A DNA stretch of 64,000 bases from Heracleum sosnowskyi. Its lineage: Eukaryota > Streptophyta > Magnoliopsida > Apiales > Apiaceae. Where the stretch lies: positions 54,413,133 to 54,477,132 of the forward strand of contig CM061238.1 of NCBI GenBank assembly GCA_030848705.1, in the 5' to 3' direction. Below are positions 19,857 through 30,706 of this stretch, in pieces; position 1 is the stretch's first letter; every line of letters begins with the position of its first letter. Made by a program: the position numbers and the translations under genes. The notes beneath the pieces were generated by a model. That model was not told the origin of the DNA. It worked only from the letters and a program-made list of their open reading frames with translations, and did not search any database.

Positions 19857-19868
19857 TGGTATCAGAGC
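19857..19868 (+). promoter_or_regulatory. tRNA-iMet primer-binding site of element D
   Basis: TGGTATCAGAGC, four bases after the LTR end TTACA. Confidence 0.92.
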
Positions 19869-20007
19869 TAAGTGTTAGACACCCCAGAGATGATGAGACG
19901 TATAATTATAAACTCATTAAGATAATAAGAACCCCTGCCAGGTTCACCTAAAACCCTTACGGGAACTTTTAAGTACCATGGTAGTAATATAGTTCGTTCT
20001 TGTGTAG

Positions 20008-20703
20008 GCGAGCGATATCCCAGACCCAGAGGCGTTTGAGCGGCAGCATGATGAGGAGCTACTTCGGACCTCGGACCCATACTATGAGAGATCAGGAGGT
20101 GAGCATCAGGAGGAGGATTCGGAGGAGGATCCGGAGGAGGATCCCGAGTGGGCCCCGGCCACTGGGTTTGACGAGGAGATTCCTGTTGTTGATGTAGATT
20201 CAGAGGAGGAGATGGGAGGTGAGGCTCAGGCTGAGGAGCAGGGCAGGGATGATTCGGAGAGTCCCCCTAGTTCCCCACCTCTCCCGCTGAGTCCTCCTGC
20301 GGATCATGAGGAGCAGACCCCAGAGACCACTCAGGCAGAGGATGTCCCGCCAGCGATCCCAGTCACTCCGCCCCATGCCCCCCTAGATGGCGTGCCGGTT
20401 TTTGTGCATGGGTGGATTGTGAGCAGGTTGACGACAGACTTGACAGCAGCAGAGGCCAGGTTGGCAGAGTCTCGGCTACAGCTCGCCGCGGAGAGGACTG
20501 AGAGGCGTAGGCTCCAGCGTATCAGGAGGACCATTCGTCCCCAGGTCTTTAGGAGGGAGGTGACCCGCATCGAGCGCCGGGCACGAGCGAGGATTAGGGC
20601 CTTACAGACAGACGGAGGTGGCAGAGTGTCCCAGTTTGATACTGAGGAGATTGTTCGTCTTGCTATGGTCAGGGTGAGGGCCCTGAGCCGCGCTCGTGGC
20701 TGA
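20008..20703 (+). CDS. ORF0 of element D, extra protein upstream of gag (unknown function)
   Basis: The frame is open from 20008 to 20703; the first ATG is at 20212 (163 aa). The 68 codons before that ATG have no stop and are preceded by TTCTTGTGTAG, a plausible 3' splice site, so translation may start in an upstream exon. The protein is acidic at its N-terminus (EEDSEEDPEEDPEW), Pro-rich in the middle, then Arg-rich and helical (RRLQRIRRTIRPQVFRREV). The sequence is much more GC-rich than the LTR. An ORF at the same place in element E (46261-46734, minus strand) has a related C-terminal helix region. Some plant gypsy elements are known to carry an ORF before gag, but its role is unclear. Confidence 0.65.
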   Translation, partial: ASDIPDPEAFERQHDEELLRTSDPYYERSGGEHQEEDSEEDPEEDPEWAPATGFDEEIPVVDVDSEEEMGGEAQAEEQGRDDSESPPSSPPLPLSPPADHEEQTPETTQAEDVPPAIPVTPPHAPLDGVPVFVHGWIVSRLTTDLTAAEARLAESRLQLAAERTERRRLQRIRRTIRPQVFRREVTRIERRARARIRALQTDGGGRVSQFDTEEIVRLAMVRVRALSRARG

Positions 20704-21123
20704 TTCCAGATACAGTGATATGGTAGTCTAGCCTTCTAGTCTTGCCCGGCCATGGTAGAGTGCCGACTTTTGGAGGGTTTGTTTTATTGTATATAGCTCC
20801 CGTAGGCAGACTAGACGGATGGGCTTTGTATTTCACTTTCATGCTAGTGGTTGTTTTCAGGCAGTTGTATTCTGAAACTATGATGTTGGTTCAGACGTTG
20901 TATTTTGACAGCACTATGTATATATGGGTTTCGTTTCAGTTACATCAGTTGTAGTGACATGGCCACCAGTGTGTTTGATCTTTATCTGTGCGTACTTTTC
21001 GATTAAATTGCCATCATGTATAGAACTGGGGATCTTAAATCCCAAATATACTATTATTGTGTAAGGAGAAATCCTACAAAACAGGTGTATAAATTTAATG
21101 TGATTTTCTGAAATTTCAGTAAG
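20704..21123 (+). other. Untranslated stretch between ORF0 and gag-pol of element D
   Basis: No ORF of note. It ends in AAATTTCAGTAAG directly before the gag ATG; the TTTCAG could be a 3' splice site, as suspected upstream of ORF0. Confidence 0.45.
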
Positions 21124-24100
21124 ATGCCTCCGCGGAGAATTGCGACCAGGGCTAATCCCCGTGAGTCTACCGACCAAGAGAGTCACAATCAACATAGTGA
21201 AAACCCTGAGTATGATGAAGAAAATGATGAAGACTATAATGAGCAGGAAGACTCCCGGTATGGGGAAAGAGATGAAACCTTTTATACCGCGGAATTTGAG
21301 GATGAAAGGGAAGAAACTGAGGTTGAGCAAGAAAGGGAGGAACGGAATAGAGACCCTATGGGTCAGTTCATGGACTTGCTTAGACAAAATTTGGTTCGAC
21401 AACCCCAACCACCTCAAGGGGACAGCAGTAATGTGGCCAACTCTTTTAGGGCCTTTAAATCATTGAAGCCTCCTGAGTTTACAGGATCAGCCGACCCAGT
21501 AGAAGCAAGGGCATGGATTAAGGAGATGGAGAAGTCATTTGAAATTTTGAGTATTGAGGAGGCACAAAAGACTGTTTTTGCATCATACATGTTAAAGGGA
21601 GAGGCCAACTACTGGTGGGAGGCCAAGAGAAATATGGAAGCAGGTGCTGTGGTAGTTTGGGAAAGGTTTAAGCAGTTATTTCTGGAAAAGTATTTTCCGA
21701 GGTTCATGAAAACTCAGATGGAGCTCAAGTTCTTGGAGCTAAAGCAAAATAATCTATCAGTAGCGGAGTATGAAGCGAAGTTTACCGAACTGTCTAGGTT
21801 CGTGCCCGAGTTCGTGGACACGGATGAAAAGAGAGCTAGTAGGTTTCAGCAAGGGTTGAGGCCAGGGATCCAGAATCGGGTGGCTATTCTAGAAATTACA
21901 GATTATGCCACCCTAGTACAGAAAGCCTCAATCGCAGAAGCAGGCATCGATCAAGTCCAGAAAGAAAGGGGTGGGAGAAAGAGGAAGCATGTGAGTATGG
22001 GAGGGGGTTCGGCAGGAGGCAACCCTTCCAACAAGTTCAGTCGCAGAGCGGTTTCCCTACCCAATAGAAATGAAGGCTCCAAGCCAACCCCGAGCACCAG
22101 CATAAACCAGAGTAATAAGCAGTCGGGAGCACCTCGGTCCCAATCCTTTCAGCCATCCTTTCCGATATGTGCCACTTGTGGGAAGAGGCATCCAGGTGTA
22201 TGTAAAAGGGGTCTGACAACTTGTTATAAATGTGGACGGCCAGGCCATTATGCTAGTTCTTGTACCAGGGATTCCCTTAATGACAGCAAGAGTCCTACGT
22301 GTTATAACTGTGGTCAGCAGGGACATATATCGAGAAATTGTCCAAAGAGCAAGCCAGCAGCATCGGGGGCCAGCAAAGCTGCCTCCAACAAGCCACCAAC
22401 GGCCAGAACTTTTAACATGACTGTACAGGATGCAGTAAGGGATGCCAATGTGATAGCAGGTACTCTTTCCCTCAATTCAGTCAGTGCAAATGTTTTATTT
22501 GACTCTGGAGCGACTAAATCCTTTATATCAAAGGACTTTGCTTATAAACTAGGACTTAAAGCTCAACCCCTGAGAGGTACCTTACAAGTAGAAATAGCCA
22601 ATCATGAGATAGTTCCCGTTAATCAGATTCATCCCGGATGTGAGTTAAAGATAGGAGATCAATCGTTTTCTGTTGATTTGATTCCTTTCAAGTTAGGGGA
22701 GTTTGATGTCATTTTAGGAATGGATTGGTTGTCCCGCAATAATGCTCTGATAGATTGTAAAGGGAAGAAGATTAGATTGAGTACCACAGGAAAGAAGGAT
22801 ATAGTTTTTAAAGGGATAAGACAGACGCAAAAATTCTTAACCATGGCCCAAACTAAGAGATTGTTGCGAAAAGGAAACGAAGCCTACTTAGCTTACGTGG
22901 TGGACACCCAAAAAGAGGTGCCCAATCTGCAAGGTATCCCCGTAGTCAACGAATTCGAGGATGTGTTTCCCCAAGACCTTCCAGGGTTACCACCCGACAG
23001 AGAAATTGAGTTTGCAATCGAGCTAGCCCCAGGGGCAGCACCACTGTCCAAAGCCCCGTACAGATTAGCCCCAGTAGAGATGAAGGAGCTGGCTACCCAG
23101 TTGCAAGAGCTGTTAGAGAAAGGTTTTATAAGACCTAGTGTGTCGCCTTGGGGCGCACCAGTGTTGTTTGTTAAAAAGAAAGATGGGAGCATGAGATTAT
23201 GTATTGACTATCGCGAATTAAATAAGTTAACCATAAAGAACAAGTATCCTTTACCAAGAATCGATGATTTGTTTGATCAGCTAAGAGGTGCTGTGTACTT
23301 TTCTAAGATTGACTTGAGAACTGGATATCACCAGTTGAAGATTAAACCTGAGGATATTCCTAAGACTGCTTTCCGTACCCGTTATGGACATTACGAGTTC
23401 TTGGTGATGTCATTTGGATTAACCAACGCCCCCGCAGCCTTTATGGACTTGATGAATAGAGTGTTCAAGAAATATTTGGACAAATTCGTTATAGTTTTCA
23501 TTGATGACATTCTTATCTATTCTAAGACAGAAGCAGAACACGCCGAGCATCTGATGATAGCCCTAGGAATTCTCAGGAAAGAGCGGTTGTACGCCAAGTT
23601 TTCGAAGTGTGAATTCTGGAAGGAGGAGGTGCAATTTTTAGGGCATGTGATTAATAAAGAAGGAGTGTTGGTTGACCCCTCCAAGATAGAAGCAGTTTTG
23701 AATTGGGAGCGTCCAACCACTCCAACAGAGGTAAGGAGCTTTATTGGACTGGCCGGTTATTACCGGAGATTTGTGCAAGATTTTGCAAAAATAGCCGCCC
23801 CGTTAACACGACTTACCCGCAAGACGGAGAAGTTTGAATGGACAGATAAATGTGAGAAAAGCTTTCAAGAGCTGAAGAGAAGGTTGGTGACGGCCCCCGT
23901 GTTGGCGTTGCCTGATGGAAAAGGGGATTTCGTAATTTACAGTGACGCTTCGCATAAAGGATTAGGATGTGTGCTTATGCAGCATGATAAAGTAATCGCG
24001 TATGCGTCAAGGCAGCTAAAAGACTACGAGATTCGATACCCAACTCACGATCTAGAACTGGCAGCGATAGTTTTTGCTTTAAAGATTTGGAGACACTATT

Positions 24101-25821
24101 TGTATGGGGAAAAATGTGAAATCTATACTGATCATAAGAGCCTCAAGTACATCTTTACCCAAAAAGAGCTTAACATGCGCCAGAGAAGATGGCTAGAACT
24201 GATTAAGGATTATGACTGTGAAATTCGTTATCACCCGGGTAAAGCCAATGTGGTGGCTGACGCCCTTAGCAGAAAGGAGAGGCTTAAGATGATGACTTTA
24301 GAGGAAGCCCTGATAAGAGATATGGAGAAGTTGGAAATTGAGATCAAAATTCCAGGAGATAGCCAAGAGAAGTTGATGGAGATTCAGGTCCAATCCCCAT
24401 TATTAGAAAAGATCAAGTTGTGCCAAGAGCGAATGCTCCAAGATGAAAGAGAATCCCTGACAGGGGAAGAGTTGAGGACTGAGAAAGACAACCAGGGCTT
24501 AATGAGATATACTTACAGAATTTGGATTCCTAACGTCCCAGAGCTGAAAGATGAGATTCTGCATGAAGCTCACAATAGTAGATACTCAATTCACCCAGGG
24601 GGAAATAAGATGTATCAAGATTTGAAAGAGTATTACTGGTGGCCTAACATGAAAAGAGACGTGGCGGAATGGGTAGGCAAATGCCTGACCTGTCAAAGAG
24701 TAAAAGCTGAACACCAAAGGCCCAGTGGACTTCTACAACCTCTGGAAATTCCCGAATGGAAATGGGATCATATAGCAATGGACTTTGTCGTAGGCCTACC
24801 AAGGACCAAGGCCAATCATGACGCCATATGGGTGATAATAGACCGACTAACGAAGTCGGCCCACTTTCTACCAATTAACGAAAGATTCACTGTTGATAAA
24901 TTAGTGGATATTTATATGAAAGAGATTGTGGCCCGACATGGAGTCCCGGTGACCATCGTGTCGGATCGAGATCCCAGATTTAATTCGAGATTTTGGAAGA
25001 GTTTTCAGGAATGTGCCGGAACCAAGCTGAATATGAGTACTGCCTATCACCCTCAGACAGATGGGCAAAGTGAAAGGACCATCCAAACACTAGAGGATAT
25101 GCTGAGGTTATGTGCCTTAGATCTTAAAGGAAGTTGGGATGATCACTTGCCATTGGTTGAGTTCTCTTATAATAATAGTTTCCATGCGAGCATTGGAATG
25201 CCGCCTTATGAGGCCCTTTACGGAAGAAGGTGCAGATCTCCCTTATATTGGGATGAAGTTGGTGAGCGTAAGTTGCTAGGGCCTGAAATGGTTCAAAGGA
25301 CAAAGGACATAGTGGATTTAATTCGAGGACGGCTAGTAGCAGCCCAAGATAGGCAGAAAAAGTATGCAGATTTGGCTCGGAAGGGCAAAGAGTATGAAGT
25401 AGGAGACCTAGTGTTCTTGAAAGTGTCTCCTTGGAAAGGGTTGATGAGATTTGGAAAGAAAGGAAAGTTGAGCCCTCGATACATTGGGCCATTTGAGGTT
25501 TTGAGACGTATTGGAAAGCTAGCGTATGAACTGGCACTACCCCCGTATTTGCAACAAGTCCACAATGTGTTTCACGTTTCGATGCTAAGGCCTTACAAGT
25601 CGGATGCTAAGCATATAGTGGAATACGAGCATGTAGACATACAACCAGACTTGACCTATGTGGAGCAGTCGATGGAAATTATAGATCGAAAGGAACAAGT
25701 GCTCCGAAACAAGGTCATCAAACTAGTCAGAGTAGTATGGAGAAATCATAATGTGGAAGAATCAACTTGGGAGCTAGAGAGCGAGATGCTAGAAAGATAT
25801 CCCCATTTATTTTCAGAGTGA
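21124..25821 (+). CDS. gag-pol: gag-pol polyprotein of element D (1565 aa, intact)
   Basis: A single uninterrupted frame. Gag capsid spans about residues 115-260 (PVEARAWIKEMEKSF, GEANYWWEAKRNME, LSVAEYEAKFTELSRF). Zinc knuckles CYKCGRPGHYASSC (~366) and CYNCGQQGHISRNC (~392) follow. Aspartic protease shows LFDSGATKSFIS (~457). RT shows FVKKKDGSMRLCIDYRELN (~682) and FIDDIL (~791). RNase H shows IYSDASHKGLGCVL (~937). Integrase has an HHCC domain (HEAHNSRYSIHPG to CLTCQRVKAEHQ), then the DDE core (MDFVVGLPRTKANHD, VSDRDPRFNSRFWKSF, DGQSERTIQTLEDMLR). The C-terminal ~60 aa (EIIDRKEQVLRNKVIKLVRV, VEESTWELESEMLERYPHLF) fit the chromodomain of Tekay/Del chromoviruses. Order PR-RT-RH-INT confirms Ty3/gypsy. 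All catalytic motifs are present, so the element may be autonomous. Confidence 0.97.
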   Translation: MPPRRIATRANPRESTDQESHNQHSENPEYDEENDEDYNEQEDSRYGERDETFYTAEFEDEREETEVEQEREERNRDPMGQFMDLLRQNLVRQPQPPQGDSSNVANSFRAFKSLKPPEFTGSADPVEARAWIKEMEKSFEILSIEEAQKTVFASYMLKGEANYWWEAKRNMEAGAVVVWERFKQLFLEKYFPRFMKTQMELKFLELKQNNLSVAEYEAKFTELSRFVPEFVDTDEKRASRFQQGLRPGIQNRVAILEITDYATLVQKASIAEAGIDQVQKERGGRKRKHVSMGGGSAGGNPSNKFSRRAVSLPNRNEGSKPTPSTSINQSNKQSGAPRSQSFQPSFPICATCGKRHPGVCKRGLTTCYKCGRPGHYASSCTRDSLNDSKSPTCYNCGQQGHISRNCPKSKPAASGASKAASNKPPTARTFNMTVQDAVRDANVIAGTLSLNSVSANVLFDSGATKSFISKDFAYKLGLKAQPLRGTLQVEIANHEIVPVNQIHPGCELKIGDQSFSVDLIPFKLGEFDVILGMDWLSRNNALIDCKGKKIRLSTTGKKDIVFKGIRQTQKFLTMAQTKRLLRKGNEAYLAYVVDTQKEVPNLQGIPVVNEFEDVFPQDLPGLPPDREIEFAIELAPGAAPLSKAPYRLAPVEMKELATQLQELLEKGFIRPSVSPWGAPVLFVKKKDGSMRLCIDYRELNKLTIKNKYPLPRIDDLFDQLRGAVYFSKIDLRTGYHQLKIKPEDIPKTAFRTRYGHYEFLVMSFGLTNAPAAFMDLMNRVFKKYLDKFVIVFIDDILIYSKTEAEHAEHLMIALGILRKERLYAKFSKCEFWKEEVQFLGHVINKEGVLVDPSKIEAVLNWERPTTPTEVRSFIGLAGYYRRFVQDFAKIAAPLTRLTRKTEKFEWTDKCEKSFQELKRRLVTAPVLALPDGKGDFVIYSDASHKGLGCVLMQHDKVIAYASRQLKDYEIRYPTHDLELAAIVFALKIWRHYLYGEKCEIYTDHKSLKYIFTQKELNMRQRRWLELIKDYDCEIRYHPGKANVVADALSRKERLKMMTLEEALIRDMEKLEIEIKIPGDSQEKLMEIQVQSPLLEKIKLCQERMLQDERESLTGEELRTEKDNQGLMRYTYRIWIPNVPELKDEILHEAHNSRYSIHPGGNKMYQDLKEYYWWPNMKRDVAEWVGKCLTCQRVKAEHQRPSGLLQPLEIPEWKWDHIAMDFVVGLPRTKANHDAIWVIIDRLTKSAHFLPINERFTVDKLVDIYMKEIVARHGVPVTIVSDRDPRFNSRFWKSFQECAGTKLNMSTAYHPQTDGQSERTIQTLEDMLRLCALDLKGSWDDHLPLVEFSYNNSFHASIGMPPYEALYGRRCRSPLYWDEVGERKLLGPEMVQRTKDIVDLIRGRLVAAQDRQKKYADLARKGKEYEVGDLVFLKVSPWKGLMRFGKKGKLSPRYIGPFEVLRRIGKLAYELALPPYLQQVHNVFHVSMLRPYKSDAKHIVEYEHVDIQPDLTYVEQSMEIIDRKEQVLRNKVIKLVRVVWRNHNVEESTWELESEMLERYPHLFSE

Positions 25822-25842
25822 TTCCGGGACGGAATCCTTTTA

Positions 25843-25854
25843 AGGAGGGGAGAC
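25843..25854 (+). promoter_or_regulatory. Polypurine tract of element D
   Basis: AGGAGGGGAGAC ends one base before the 3' LTR (TGTAAAACC). Confidence 0.9.
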
Positions 25855-28800
25855 TGTAAAACCCCAGATTTTTGGGTAGAATTAAAACTTTTATTGTATG
25901 ATGATGTACATATATATGTGGATGGTGGTAATGGTTTTTGGAGAATTAAGTATGAAATGAATATGGATTTCACTTTTCAAACATTTTGAGAATAATAAGA
26001 ATGGACTGAACATATAAATAAGAACAATCAATCTGGAAGATAAGAATACAATACTTCAGGGAAGGAAAGTATTTTTATGTCATCCAAATCAATATCTGGA
26101 ATACATCCGACAACTCCGTAAACAAGATGGCGTATGCCCGAGAAAGCACTAGAACGTTTTCTAAGTGCAAAGAGTAAAGCGAAAATAGATCAGGAATATT
26201 GGAACGGATTTTGATCCAGAGGATTATAGAAAAACCACTGATGAATAGTAACTCTTCATTTAAAAGTTTTTCAGACCACCCTATATGCGGGACGATATAA
26301 TAAACTTTCAAAGTCGCATTAGTGATCTACGATGGAAATAAAAGAATGCAGAAGCTGTCAGAATCGGAAAAATAGCATTTTTCGTTTTCTCCGAAATTTC
26401 ACCAAAAACGGACTAAATAATTATTATTTGAGGATATTTAAGGATTTAAATTATTAATTCTATGGATGTGGATTAATAAAAGATTTAGAAATATTAAGAA
26501 CGTTTACGGGATTAAATGTAGACATGGAAGTAACATGTAACGAGATTAGTTCAAGGGATGCGACATTTGGATCATCCGTGTGAAAAGAAACGAACCGATA
26601 AAGCTACTTTAGCAGGAGCAATGCATGTGCGCCAAGTGTCGCAAGAAGAAGCATCAAGGACCAATGAGTCATCACTTTGACCATCTAATTACAAAATACA
26701 AGTGATTAAAACAAAGAAAAGTAGAAAATCAAAAGAAAAGAAAATCAAAACATTTCCTCACCATTGAAGAGCAACATTCGGCCAAACTGTAGCAGCCATA
26801 TCTCCTTCGTTTCTTACTCAACTCTTGCGTTCTTTAGCTTGTTGGAAAGGTCTTGAGATAATCTACAACTTCTATTTCACAAGATTTTTCCATTTGAGCA
26901 CGGTAAGGCCTTCGTTTTTGCAGTTCTTTCACTGGATGAATAGTAACTCCGAAAGCTAACCTTGTTTTCATGATTTCTTTTGTGGATTCAAGCTATCTTA
27001 GGACCATACAAGGATCATACAAGGATTATTAGGCTTATATAAACTCCAAAGAAGGTATAAATCTTGAAACCCTTGAAGTAGTGTGAAGTTTATGGATGAT
27101 TAATGATGTTGATGCATGTTTATGGCCTTAGTTGACATTAGTAGCTATGTTTGAGCTTTGTTACAAGTAATATTGAGTATTAAGAACTTAAAGGCATTGC
27201 TTGGCCTCAGTTCTTGGTTGAATCAGATGTATATGTTGATGGGAGTGATTGATGAGCAATTTAGATGGTTTGAAATTTGGGATTATCCGATTTATAGCCG
27301 TCGTAATGACGAAATTTCTAAAGCCCTTAAAAACAGAGCATAACAGTTAAGATAGGCCTCGGGTATGAATGTTTATATGACTTGTACTTATAGATTGTTG
27401 AACGTAGATCGTTTTGGTGCGAAAATCGAAGCAATACGGTTTACGGTTTAGGAGATATGGTCAAATTAGTAAAAGTGGTTCGAAAACGAGAAGAAAAGTT
27501 CGTAACTGAAGTTGAGATTACTTAACTGGATCTTTGCAGGGGTTAAACATGATAATTAAATACTAGAGACAGAAAGGAAAGTGTGGGAGAAGACCTTGTG
27601 TGAAAAAAATCGTTTTTCGATTTTATAAAAATGTTTGAAGTTAGGATAAATGCGAGAAACCCCTTAAAACTAGTACTTGGGTATAACTTTGGAAAACTTT
27701 GAGAAATGAGTCGAAAATCTTGAAATGAATCATACGAGGCTGACCCTAGAATATTTATAACTTCAAGACAGATCAAGAGCAAGTCGGGATGATGTCCTTT
27801 GATAACAAACGAGTACCTAATTATAAGGTGTCGGTAGAAATTGCAAGGGTTAGGATTATATAGTCGCCTTAGTGCGGTGTTTAAGTTTAAGAATCATGTT
27901 TTGCTTGATTCCTAAGTATGAGTTATTGATGAAAGGCATTTTATTGTTGATAGATCGCCGGACTACTGCAGGACACCACCCACCGACTAAGAGATCAGGC
28001 AAGTTTTCAAACCTATACCTTTTTAAAACTGTTGTGGTGATAACTAAAGATTTTGAGATATATGCTATATGTATATGATTTCGAAATGATTTCTATGATG
28101 CTAAGTCAAGGGTATTGACACAAGTTGAACTTGTAAGCTATGGATTTAGTAGTATTTTGTAGCTGATGTGCTAAGCAAAACCCTCAGTAGGGGGATATAT
28201 ACTCTGCATTTATACTTTGGACCGGGAATGGTATCAGTTGTTATCTAGAGATATTATATATTCTCTATATTTATTTTATATACTAAGAATGGTATCAGTT
28301 GCTATCTAGGGTTATTTTATTGTGTTATTACAATTAATCTCGATAAATGATTTACAAATTAAAGATCATTTGAAGTTTAATCTATTAAGGGTATATTTTA
28401 AATATATGATGAATAGTTGTTATCTACCCTTTTTGATAAGAAAGTACTTGAGAATTATTTCTAAATAAATATTCTTTATTAAATATAGTTTGATTTAATT
28501 ATTTAAAGCCCTACTTCTTAAGGAAGTATTTTGTGAAAACTATTTTTAAACCCTAGATAGCTAATAAAGTTTTATTCAAACAATTATAAATATAATTAGA
28601 GAAGGTTCCCAAAACTATTTTCCGTTTAAGTCTATATTCAGAAAGACTTAAATGTTCGCTCAAACTTCAAAGATACATGGAACCTTTCTCAAGATTTTAT
28701 GGTTGTTTCAAGTGGACTGCCTGGTCCTAAATCTTTTAAATCAATGAAATTATCAGTCTGGTTTACTACCATCAAAATGATTTTGATTACTTCCTCAAGA

Positions 28801-30077
28801 TCCGAGGGGTAAGATCAGTGGAATTAGTTGCATCCATTAACAAGCGTCAGCTTGGGAAATATGGGTGAATTTTCCTTTCCAACCAGATATGACTACTTTG
28901 TGGAGTTGTATTCTTGGGGAAAAAGGGGAAGGAACTTTATGTTTCAGTGTTATGGATTTACTCGAACTTGGAGATATATAAGGGACTGAGTAGCGCCGGT
29001 CCCCTAAGGGAATTACGCGTAGATCGTCGTTCTTTCCTTAGATTTATCAGTGTCCGACCGTAGGAGAAGTGGATGTAACAGAATCGACCGTCCAAGAACG
29101 GGTCTGTTCATCCTGCCTACAACCGATTGGCGGGGAGGTAAGTCGGTGTGAGACTGATTATCTTCCCTTCTACGTAGAAAAACAGCAGGGGGATTCGCCT
29201 TACGACTGATCATCGTAGGGGTATCCTCGGCGCCCAGCATCTCCATCTACAGTTCACCAATCATGAAAGAGCACATCTTGTGCAAGTTTTCAGAGAAAGA
29301 GAAATCACTCCAGTTACTCAGTTTTATGCAAGTTTTCAGAAAAAGGAAGTTTATTCCAGTTGTCAGTCCTATGCAAGTTTTCAGAAAGAAAAAGTTTACT
29401 CAAGAGTATTCCAGTTTATTTCAGTGTATGAGTTTTCCAGAAAGTATACAAATTTATGGAAGGTATATGATATTTGGGAAAAGATACTTGGAATCAGATG
29501 AATTATGAAGATAGATTGAAATTATTTTACAGTGATTTTATTTCCAGACTATGATATGAGCTAAATGCTTATTTTGATAGATGATACTTGATTATACACA
29601 TTGTTATCAGCTCAGTATTATTTTGGTGGGCCTTGTTGCTCACCCTTGCTTGTTTTTATATATATCACCACAACAGATAAACCAGATGTTTCGCACCACC
29701 AGCCGCAAGAGGGTTTTGGAACCCAGAGGACTCTCCCCTGATCCTACAGCCGCCATAGCTGAGGTAGAGCCTACTAGTGATATAGACTGGTAGTTCAGAT
29801 TCAACTTTTAATTATATGTATGACATAACGTAAGAAGTGGCAGCAAACTTAAACTTGTAAATTATATTTGGGCTTGTAATCACTTATGATATGTGTATGG
29901 ACCCTGTTAGCAGTACTTATTTCAAGTTCATCTCTGGGACTATAACTTGTGTGTGTGTGTGAGATAGATGGTGGGGTCATAGCATGTTGTTTATTTGTAT
30001 TGATTCAAGTCAAGCATGATGTATGGAATGATGACCGTAACGACCAGATCTCCGACCCCGGGTCTGGGGCTGTTACA
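25855..30077 (+). repeat. 3' LTR of element D (4223 bp)
   Basis: Nearly identical to 15628-19852. Differences seen: ATGGACT to ACGGACT near 26409, GGAATGG to GGAAAGG near 26847, a 2-bp loss near 28250 and GATACT to GATCCT near 29742. The ATG of the open frame at 30077 straddles the LTR end and the TSD and is not a real start. Confidence 0.95.
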
Positions 30078-30082
30078 TGAAG
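30078..30082 (+). repeat. Target-site duplication TGAAG, right copy (element D)
   Basis: Matches 15623-15627 exactly; viral coat coding resumes after it. Confidence 0.93.
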
Positions 30083-30706
30083 TATGTCAGAGACTACCTC
30101 CTTAAGATTCCTTTGGTAGGATTAAGAGCTCTAGAAAGATTTAATCTAGAAGCTACAGGTCCGACAGAGTATAGTCTAGCTTATGCTCAAAGAATTGTTA
30201 AAGAAGAAATCACCAAGGTTTGTGATTTAACAAAGAAACCAAAACAGTTAAAAACCTTTAGCAAACAATGTTGTGAAAGGATTACTGAAAAACCATTTGA
30301 ATATGGATGTAGGAAGCCTTCTTATAAGAAAACCTACAGAAAGAAGACGTATAAACGTACTACTAATTTTACGTTTACCAGGAAAAAGAAACCTTTTAAA
30401 CCAGGAAAATATGTTAAGAAAAAATCCTTTAAGAAATTTTCTAACGATAAACAGAAGTTTTGTCCAAAAGGCAAGAAAAATTGCAGGTGTTGGATCTGCA
30501 ACGAGGAAGGACACTACGCAAATGAGTGCCCTAATAGAAAAAAGCATGACGGAAAAGTCCAGATGCTTGCGCAGGTATACTCTTTAGGATACATTCCTAT
30601 TGAAGACCCCTATGAAGATACACAAAAGGTATATCTAATAGAAGAATTAGACCCTGGACCAGAAGAGTCAAATTCTAATGAATCATCTTCTTCAGAATCA
30701 GACTGA
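30083..30706 (+). pseudogene. CP: Coat protein gene, 3' part
   Basis: Continues the coat frame after element D: C-terminal core (SLAYAQRIVKEEITKVCDL), a strongly basic Lys/Arg tract, a CCHC zinc finger CWICNEEGHYANEC, then an acidic Ser/Glu-rich tail. These are the diagnostic features of the caulimovirus coat precursor: the zinc finger binds the viral RNA and the acidic ends are removed in maturation. No internal stop in this part. It is separated from its 5' half by 14.5 kb and cannot be expressed as a coat protein. Confidence 0.9.

Larger units (their letters stand above)
15628..30077 (+). mobile_element. Complete Ty3/gypsy element D (Tekay/Del-type chromovirus)
   Basis: 14,450 bp with two ~4.22-kb LTRs, TG...CA ends, TSD TGAAG, iMet PBS, PPT, an extra ORF upstream of gag, and one uninterrupted 1565-codon gag-pol ending in a chromodomain-like tail. 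By eye the LTRs differ by about three substitutions (around 16190, 16621 and 19516 in the left copy) and one 2-bp indel (near 18025). That is over 99.8% identity, so insertion is very recent and probably still transposition-competent. It sits in the coat gene of the endogenous virus. Confidence 0.95.

Noticed and set aside
30077..30706. Stand-alone 209-aa zinc-finger gene
   Set aside because: Its ATG is made by the last LTR base plus the TSD. The frame is the 3' half of the viral coat gene.
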